Both the position numbers and the translations under genes were made by a program. From contig CM019063.1 of the NCBI GenBank assembly GCA_009667805.1, positions 56,714,881 through 56,778,880 of the forward strand: DNA of 64,000 nucleotides, in the 5' to 3' direction. This document shows positions 56,893 to 64,000 of this stretch, in pieces. The stretch is from Leptobrachium leishanense (lineage: Eukaryota; Chordata; Amphibia; Anura; Megophryidae). Under the pieces are notes generated by a model. The model had not been told where the DNA came from and ran no database searches. It saw only the letters and a program-made list of their open reading frames with translations. Each line of letters opens with the position of its first letter. Positions within the stretch are counted from its first letter, which is position 1.

Positions 56893-58018
56893 CCCCAGAC
56901 CTCTCTCCTCCTGTCCTTTCCAAAGTCAGCGACTGTTTATCTATTATTCCCTCCTGGATGGCCTCTCACCACCTGAAGATTAACATGTCCAAGACTGAGC
57001 CCTACTAATTCCTCCTTCTAATGCCTCCCCACCTCCTGACTTTTCTATCATGGTGGAGGGTATCACTATCTCCCCATCAAACCAGGTTCGCTGTCTCAGA
57101 GTTATACTTGACTCTGCTCTTTCCTTCATCCCCATATCCAGTCTCTTTCCTCCTCCTGCCGCTACTAACTACGCAATATTTTCAGAATTCAACCATTTCT
57201 TAGCGCTGACACCACAAAACAACTCCTCCATGCCCTGGTGATCTTCCGACTTGACTATTGTAGTAATCTTTTATCCGGCCTCCCTCTCTCCTGCCTCTCT
57301 CCCCTACAATCCATTCTGAATGCCTATGCCAGGCTCATCCACCTCACCCGCCGCTCTGTCTCTGCCGCTCCCCTCTGCGAGTCCCTTCACTGGCTCCCCA
57401 TCCACTGCAGAATTAAATTCAAAATCCTTATCCTTACCTACAAAACCCTCACTAACTCAGCTCCCCACTACCTGTCCTCACTAATACACTCCAGCCCGCT
57501 CCCTAAGAACAAACTGTGACCTGCGCCTAGCTTCTCCACACATCACCTCCTCCCATGATAGACTGCAGGATTTCGCACAAGCAGCCCCCATCATCTGGAA
57601 TGATCTCCCTGGTACCGTCAAACTTTCTCCTAGTTTCCTTTCCTTCAAACGCTCCCTTAAGACTTTCCTATTTAGGGAAGCTTACCACCCGACTCACTGA
57701 TACACCTCACTGCCCCAACCAGTCCATCACTCTCACGTTGCAGTCCATCACTCTCACCTTGCAGTCCATCACTCTCACCTTGCAGTCCATCACTCTCACC
57801 TGCCGGCCATCAATCTCATCTTGCAGTCCTCTCCTCCTGTTTCCACCCCAACTCTTCTAGATTGTAAATTCCCACGGGAATAGGGCCCTTGCTTCCTCCT
57901 GGACTGGTTTGTCAAAATGTTGTTCCTTCTCAGTGTATTGTAACCCTGTCTATTTTGTGCCCAGTGTTCAGCGCTGTGGAATATGCTGGCGCTATATAAA
58001 TAAAGAATAATAGTAATA
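56893..58018 (+). pseudogene. CR1/L2/Rex1-like LINE, 3' part
   Basis: Frames give SDCLSIIPSWMASHHLKINM (end of the reverse transcriptase), LDYCSNLLSGLPLSCL, then PLCESLHWLPIHCRI, with frameshifts between. The 3' UTR has a CAGTCCATCACTCTCAC tandem repeat at 57718-57800. It ends in GCGCTATATAAATAAAGAAT, with an ATA-rich microsatellite. The 5' part is missing or displaced by the 6-kb hAT, which inserted at the reverse transcriptase end. Relatives are at 6890, 7467 and 62320. Confidence 0.85.
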
Positions 58019-58019
58019 A

Positions 58020-58760
58020 TTTACTTTCTAGAATTGTATTACTGAAATATATTCTTAAAATGCACCACACATTATCCCCTTAAGCTAGGGTGGGCACCTA
58101 AAATCGTCCAATGGTTAAATAAATTAAAAGATAATCTTTATTCAAAAATACCCAAAAAAATCCGGCACTCTGACAGCAACATGAATACAAATATCAAAGC
58201 AAAAAGTGCAAAAGTGATTTCCGGACAAACTAACCAAAAAAAATATAAATCTGTCTAAAACAAGAGATAGAAATACCTGACATCCATCCATATATTAGTT
58301 AATTCAATCACTGTAATTGTAGAACACACGTCTGTAGGGTGATGTTCTCCCAATAAGTACAGTACTTTACTCAAGAGTCACAATTGGTATTCTTTAAATC
58401 ATCATCTTCTATATAGTACTCCTTGCTATTCACAACGAGACTCGGGTGGAGAGAAAGAAAAGAATGACAAAAGTAGAGTAGGCGAAGTAAAATCGTATAT
58501 GATATACACACATGCACTATTTTCCACCTCCATTTAGTTTTAATGTATCAGCTATAATTAGTGCAAATTATCACTTGGAAAGATAACTAGTGCTACATTT
58601 ATAGATTGATTTCTAAATCCGGTTCTTCTCTAACCACACCCGACACGCGTTTCGCCTCTACAGGCTCATCAGGAGTGCTTAGATTATATCTAGAATAGTA
58701 ATGTTAATTCTTTGTTTTAATTAATCGATTTTGTTCATCTCTACTAGTCCTGTGAATTTT
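58020..58760 (-). mobile_element. Penelope-like 3' region with hammerhead, minus strand
   Basis: Read on the minus strand: a hammerhead motif at 58680-58630, about 500 bp of non-coding sequence, and an AATAAAG signal near 58140. This is the order in PLE terminal repeats. No protein domain is present. The element's ends are not certain. Confidence 0.55.
58632..58678 (-). ncRNA. Hammerhead ribozyme, all core positions intact
   Basis: Minus strand: stem I arm GCACTC, CTGATGA, stem II GCCT..AGGC with a GTAG loop, GAAA, stem III AC-GCGT-GT, GTC, then stem I arm GGGTGT. Stem I has six pairs including two wobbles. The GAAACGCGTGTC segment has the same form as the well-studied schistosome hammerhead (GAAACGCGCGTC). 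Cleavage is predicted between 58642 and 58641. Confidence 0.85.
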
Positions 58761-59813
58761 GCCATCCTGTTATATAATATATATGTTTCTTATTAGCGTG
58801 TCCTCCACCCCACCCAGCGTCACCAGCAGCTGGGAATTTGAATTTCCCGGCTGCCGTTCATCAGTTCTGTCACTAGTGATGTCAGCATGCAGGGTGTGTG
58901 CCACTGTCACCCTCTCTCGGACCCCTATAGCGAGGAGACTATGATAGGCAGCTATGGATTGGATCTGAGCATGTTGGCAGCTCTGACCCATCATTCTGCG
59001 CAGGCGCTAAGATACCCGTGTAGGTAAAGTGAGAAAGTCCATAGCGGAGCGCAATTTGTGCTTCATTTGCTTCGCAAGCCGTGTACAAGATAGCTGCAAG
59101 GACTTCCGAGTTTGGGACTTCCTGAGCCGAAGAGGAGGAGCTGCACATGGTGAGGGACAAAAAGGTGAGAAAAAAATAAAAAATAACAATTTTAGGGCAA
59201 AAAAAACAAAACTCTATTCTATTTTTTAACAGTATCCCTTTAAAAATGTTTATAAAATATCTCATTGAAAAATAAATAAATAGCTAACTGTCATGAGTAG
59301 GTACAGAACTGGCATGACTCCCAAAAATATTATTTTTCTTGAGTAATGCTTTCCGAGAATTTTTTTAATTTTTTTTTAGAGAACAGCTGCCCCCTATTTG
59401 TTACGGCACAATTTAAATAAGTTACAGATATATAGGAAAATACAAGTATTTGACCAGGGATTCAAATGATCAATTACAGCTCTGCATAACACACGTGCCG
59501 TGTGATTGAGACGGGATTGTATTCATATCAGAAAAGTCTGTTTTTAATCTGGCAATCTCAGAAACATAACTAACCCCCCCCCCACTAAAAGAAGAATAAT
59601 GTAAAAAGAGCTCAATATATTAAAACATATGTTAATATCTGCTACTTTGCAGACCTGTTAGGCTCATAGTCAGTAGAAGCTGGTAGAGCTTTCATTATTT
59701 TCTAGCCCTCCTCTAAGTGCGCTGCACATCAAATAGTCTATAACGAAAATAAGCTGCAACCAGAAAGGGTCCACCAGCCGGCAATGATAACTTCCAACTC
59801 CAAAATTTGTAAG
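58761..59813. other. No gene seen
   Basis: About 1 kb with small repeat-like blocks (AACAGTATCCCTTTAAA near 59229) but no domain. Poly-C at 59574-59583. Confidence 0.4.
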
Positions 59814-60022
59814 AAAAATAGTCACCGACTCCTGATTGTGGTAAATAGAAGGATTTTTATTCCATAGTGAGCACAAAAAGGCAAGACGACGTTTCGACCC
59901 GCAGGTCTTTGTCAAGTCTTGACAAAGACCTGCGGGTCGAAACGTCGTCTTGCCTTTTTGTGCTCACTATGGAATAAAAATCATTAAATTTATCACAATT
60001 AGGAGTCGGTAACTATTTTTAT
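59814..60022. repeat. Palindrome with perfect 65-bp arms (PLE-type end)
   Basis: 59852-59916 and 59918-59982 are exact inverted copies with a single base between. Outside these, 59814-59850 and 59984-60022 continue as imperfect inverted copies (ACCGACTCCTGATTGTG against CACAATTAGGAGTCGGT). Each arm contains TTGACAAAGACC..GGTCGAAACG, a hammerhead-like string with altered core. Confidence 0.9.
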
Positions 60023-60423
60023 TGCACATCAAATAGTCAACATTCCCAAACAGGGGCGAGATCACAGAGTCGTTAATGGCTTGAGCCTTCGGACATAATG
60101 GTTATAGCTGTTACGAGGCGAGCAGCAACGCATGGGAAAGCAGTTCATCCACTGTTTTCTTAGCGGGAACGGCGTTTTTGCTTTTGGCCCAAACACTGAG
60201 AAACATTTATTAGGTTCCAATCATATTTTTTCCATAATAAATATATTAATATTAAAAATATTAAATGTAAATACAATTATTATACAGATTTCCAAAAACC
60301 CAGCTTTTTTAATGTTTAAACATTGATGTAAAATCGGAACGTGGAGCGGTGGGTTAAGTGCAACATGTCAATGATTAATTGATTAATTAAGGAGCAGAAA
60401 TTTCAAAGAGTTCCCACACTTAA
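60023..60423. other. No gene seen
   Basis: AT-rich, no recognisable feature. Confidence 0.4.
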
Positions 60424-61159
60424 GGCTCTATTAAATTCATCTCGCAAAAGCGCACGCGCAGCGCAATTTTTTTTGCGCGAAGTGTTAAACGTTAACTCGC
60501 GAAAAATAGCGGTGTTATTACAATCCGTGCGCATTTTTTCATCCATCAAAAAATAACGCGCGTAAAAAAGACGCGCAAAAACGCGCGCGCATTAACGTTG
60601 CGTACAGAAATCGGTATGCCGACTGTTTTTTAACGCGATTCAGCCAATCAGAATTAAGAACCACAATTGTCTCCCGTTCAGTTTTTGCGCCTGCCAAAAT
60701 CAATCTGCATATATATGCTGCAGCAATAATGAAAACACGCACAACTGCTCCATTTTATTGTTTGGGTATGTGTAGAATGTGTAGCTATACTTTGCTGTAT
60801 TTTTTTTTCGGGCTGGTGTATTTGGTTTCGGCCAGGACGTTCAGATTTGCCGTTACCACCAGCTTTTAAAAGACATTAAAATAATGCGTGCAAATGTTGT
60901 CTGTTAAAATTTGTGCATAGATTGTAATACCATCCGTGTAGCAGCGTGCAAACGCATTTGCGCTCACAATGTTAAGTATAGGACGTGCAACGTACATTAC
61001 GCTCGCAAAGGGTACGGGCAGGTTCACCCGCGGTAGACGTTAACGTGCATTTTTTGCGTGGACATTGTAATACGACGTTCTGCGCAAAGGGTTTTTACCC
61101 GCGTTAATGCGTTTATGCGTTTTTACCCGCGTTAATGCGCAAAGTAGTTAATAAAGCCC
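60424..61159. mobile_element. GCGC-rich terminal-inverted-repeat element, copy 2
   Basis: Matches the reverse complement of 31910-32656 along its length. For example, ATGCTGCAGCAATAATGAAA corresponds to the complement of 32320-32340, and both have TTTTTGCGCCTG. The ends have decayed to GGCTCTATTAAATTC and TTAATAAAGCCC. A 12-bp duplication (TTTTTACCCGCG) lies near the right end. Confidence 0.72.
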
Positions 61160-61666
61160 GTATGTTTTTAGGACAAGACCCCTGCATTACAATGATGGCT
61201 CCAGCCAACATCACGACCAACTCACAGCGTCTAACCGGCTACATTTGCCATTTTGCCATCTTAAATGTATTTAACACGCGTGCATTTTACCCCCACGTGA
61301 ATTCTTTCTGTGTATTCTTCTGCAAAGGATTTTCCTGAGATTTAGTAAATCACTTAGAAATCCTAAACCTGTTCATGGTTCATAGGGACTTTTGAAGTAG
61401 GGGTATATCGGGACATTTATACATATTTATACCTGTGTGCAAGCCGGTAATTCCATGTTATTTTGAACCTGAATATATTGTCGATTACTTGAATATTTTG
61501 TTCTGAAATTCCTTCTCTTGTGACATAAATGACTCTGAAATCTATTGCACGGTTACACCACTTCATGGCAATGGGCGCCTTCCTCGGCTCCTTGTGGTTT
61601 GTACCTATTCATTATATGCTAATGCTGCTTGCATTGTTACTTTTTGGTTTTGTGTGGATTTACATA
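61160..61666. other. No gene seen
   Basis: No recognisable feature. Confidence 0.4.
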
Positions 61667-62150
61667 GTTACATAGTTACATAGTTATATAGGCTGAAAAA
61701 AGACATGCGTCCATAGGGTTTTCTCCCACATAACCTACTGCTGTTGATCCAAAAGAAGGCAAAAAACCCAGTCTGAATGCTTGCCAATATGCAACATACT
61801 GGGAAAAAATTCCTTCTTGACCCCAGAATGGCGTCAGATTTCTCCTTGGATCAAGAAGCTTTTACCCACATATTAAATATTATAACCCTTAATATTCTGT
61901 GTCTGCAGGAAGTCATCCAGTCGCTTTTTAAAAGTCTGTACAGTCTCTGACCCAACCACCTCAACAGGCAGAGAATTCCACAGCTTTATTGTTCTCACCG
62001 TAAAATAACCCTTCCTATGCTTTAAGCTAAATATTCTTTCTTCCAGTCTAAATGGATGACCCCGTGTCCTGTGTATAGTCCTGTTAATGAATAGGTTATC
62101 AGACAATGGTTGATAATGGCCCCGTATATATTTATATAAGGTTATCAGAT
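61667..62150 (-). pseudogene. CR1-like LINE 3' end with ATGTAACT tail
   Basis: The minus-strand frame 62106-61873 reads FINRTIHRTRGHPFRL, then FTVRTIKLWNSLPVEVV, then TFKKRLDDFLQ. This is the conserved C-terminus of CR1/Jockey-group ORF2 proteins. The 3' end is a short tandem of CTATGTAA (61667-61690 on the plus strand as TACATAGT). The reverse transcriptase is missing. Confidence 0.78.
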
Positions 62151-62319
62151 TTGATTTTATGTTTTCCGGTTCGCTTCTTCTCCTGCCTCTTCATTTTGTC
62201 GCTTTAACTGAACAGCACGTTTTACTTTCTGCTCTTTGCTATATGGTTGCTTTTTTGCTATGTTTTTGTTTCCTTGACGTGAATGCGACAGAGGACGTGA
62301 AACTTGTATATATCTGTAT

Positions 62320-63118
62320 TATTATTATTAAAGCGCCAACACATTCCGCAGCGCTGCACAATGGTGCAATTTCTAAAGACAGGACAATTCTACAATACAT
62401 ACAGGAGGCAGGTCAGTATTCCTACCTGCAGATACAGGAGGACGTGAGGGCCTCATTCCCGTCAGAATTTACAATCTAAATGGGTGAGGGTTATCCCTCA
62501 CCCCTGATAATGTCCATGGACTTGCCCATTCCCCCCCATATATGTCCCTCTACCCCCCCTCCTCCACCCCATATAATCTCCCCATATGCTTTGGCAATGC
62601 TAAAATGTATTTGGTCCTGCCAATAAAGCTTATTTTGATTTGATTTGATTTAAGGGGTGAGAAACAGGAGGGGGGTCTGCAGTGATGAGCTAATGCAGGG
62701 AGAGGTGAGGAGTGTTTTTGGGTCGGTCGGATGTCTTGTTACGGAGTCGGGTGGTAGGCTTCCCTAAACAGAAGGGTCTTTAGGGAGCGTTTAAATGAAG
62801 CCAGATTTGGGGACAGTCTCATATTGGGTTGAAGCGCATTCCAAAGGGTCGGCGCCGCACGAGAGAAGTCCTGCAGTCTGGCATGTGAAGAGGTAATGGT
62901 GGAGGATGCCAAGAGCAGGTCATTGTTGGATCTTACGGAGCGGGCTGGGGTGTATTTGGTGATTAGTGAGGACTGGTAGTGAGGAGCTGAGTTAGTGAGG
63001 GTTTTGTAGGTCAGGGTGAGCAGTTTGCATTTGATTCTGCTGTGGATGGGGAGAAAGTGTAGGGATTCACAGAGAGGAGCGGCAGAGACAGAGCAGCGGG
63101 TGAGCTGAATAAGCTTGG
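62320..63118 (-). pseudogene. CR1/L2/Rex1-like LINE, same family as 56893-58018
   Basis: The minus strand matches 57325-57700 (ACCTACAAAACCCTCACTAA, AGCCCGCTCC, TTTAGGGAAGC). Its tail matches 6890-7063. Frames are broken. It is interrupted by a small LINE-tail insertion at 62489-62654. Confidence 0.8.
62489..62654 (+). mobile_element. Short LINE 3' end with GATTT tail, nested
   Basis: Ends CCAATAAAGCTTATTTT followed by a GATTT tandem, a non-LTR retrotransposon 3' end. GGGTGAG is found on both sides (62482-62488 and 62655-62661) as a likely 7-bp duplication. Only 166 bp were copied, a strongly 5'-truncated insertion. Confidence 0.7.
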
Positions 63119-63276
63119 CTTATATATGTATATAATATTAATAAAGATTGTTATATTTGACCTTTGAGTTTGCCTTTTTTATGGGGGGTGTTATCTGGTG
63201 TATCATTTCTGGAACTCTCATGTTTAAGGGTTTTGAAGGAACCCTGGGCTTACCAGGGTTTTGAGTTGGGCACCCC

Positions 63277-63831
63277 AAAGCTCATTGATGTTTGTGAAGA
63301 ACGAAGGCTAGCTCATGTGGCCCGATCACACAGAAGACCTACTCTGGTTCAAATTGATGAAAATACTAATGCTGAACATTATAGAAAGGTGCCATAACAG
63401 ATGTGACGTGTACCACCTATTTAGAGATTGTTGCAGACCATGTTGCAAACTTCATGGCCATGGTGTCTGCAGTGGCCTCTTTTAGCAGGATAACGCAACC
63501 TGCCACACTGCAAAAAGTGTTCAGGAACAGTTTGAGGAACATGACAAAGATTTCAAGGTGTTGCCTTGACCTCCAAATCCCCCAGATCTCAATCCGATTG
63601 AGCATCTGTGGGATGTGCTGGAGCAACAAATCCGATCCATGGAGACCCCACCACACAACATGCAGGATTTACAAGATTTGCTGCTAATTCCTTGATGCCA
63701 TATACTGCAGGGCACTTTCAGAGGTCTTGTGGAGTCCATGCTTTGACACATCCGAGCTGTTTTGGTTGCACAAGGAGGATGTACACGATATTGGGCAGGT
63801 GGTTTTAATGTTGTGGCTGATCAGTGTATAC
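63277..63831 (+). pseudogene. Tc1-like transposase relic with right terminal repeat
   Basis: Begins with ERRLAHVARSHRRPTLVQI, a Tc1-type DNA-binding segment. It then jumps to TYLEIVADHVANFMA and, in shifted frames, the NPIEHLWDVLEQQ region that contains the last catalytic acid. An internal deletion removed most of the catalytic domain between. The end GGTGGTTTTAATGTTGTGGC at 63800-63819 leads into the typical TGATCAGTGTATA terminus. The left terminal repeat is absent. Confidence 0.8.
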
Positions 63832-64000
63832 GCGATAAGAATTCAGTGTAAACTTTATTTTGTGCCCATTAGTCTCTAATCCCCAAAATACAGTGCAAGG
63901 GATGTCCAAACTATTACGAGCACAAAATACAAATCCATTGCTCATTGCTCCATTTCAACTCACTGCCAACAGAGTAACTGGATATTCACATACAGAAAGC
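63832..64000. other. No gene seen
   Basis: Short window-end stretch with no recognisable feature. Confidence 0.4.

Noticed and set aside
1..64000. CRISPR array, operons, ribosome binding sites or phage genes
   Set aside because: Sequence is clearly eukaryotic repeat DNA; the tandem arrays have no spacer-repeat pattern and no prokaryotic genes occur.

Overview
This window looks like repeat-dominated nuclear DNA from an amphibian, most likely an anuran. That is an inference from its mix of elements: a full-length L1-type LINE, hAT and TTAA-target (piggyBac-like) DNA transposons, Tc1-like fragments, CR1/L2/Rex1-like LINE 3' ends, tRNA-derived SINEs, and Penelope-like (PLE) remnants carrying hammerhead-ribozyme motifs. 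I found no convincing host gene. Every long open frame belongs to a mobile element or is a by-product of a tandem repeat.

Layout. 1-9.6 kb: a 25-26 bp minisatellite at the window edge, then TTAA-bounded elements (including a chain of perfect hairpins at 5011-6256), a non-autonomous hAT with an 8-bp target duplication (2259-4188), two SINEs, and a LINE fragment carrying a small hAT insertion. 9.6-13 kb: a 3'-truncated hAT with a BED-type transposase pseudogene. 14.86-20.68 kb: a complete L1 on the minus strand, with two intact ORFs, a poly(A) tail and an 11-bp target duplication. 22.16-27.55 kb: a second, 5.4-kb hAT copy with perfect 8-bp duplications, an internal minisatellite and nested insertions. 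27.6-33.4 kb: PLE-like fragments and small inverted-repeat elements. 33.4-35.7 kb: a hAT-like element containing a minisatellite and a solo LTR. 36-49 kb: LTR-like, Tc1, SINE, hAT and PLE remnants, including a canonical hammerhead ribozyme at 46139-46223. 49.25-50.72 kb: an almost perfect 1.4-kb palindrome flanked by a 17-bp direct repeat. 50.88-56.89 kb: a 6-kb element with hAT-type ends and an 8-bp duplication. It holds a nested TTAA element, a 1.1-kb minisatellite and a broken four-exon Myb/SANT-like gene. 56.9-64 kb: LINE fragments, a second well-formed hammerhead motif (minus strand), another palindrome, a GCGC-rich inverted-repeat element and a Tc1-like relic.

The elements form a readable nesting order. 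The TTAA element sits in the 6-kb hAT, which sits in a LINE. PLE and TTAA elements sit in the 5.4-kb hAT. A solo LTR sits in a tandem repeat inside another hAT-like element. The most interesting signals are structural RNA/DNA: the hammerhead motifs, the hairpin chain whose two arms change together between copies, and the giant palindrome. All family names rest on motif recognition by eye; no database search was possible.
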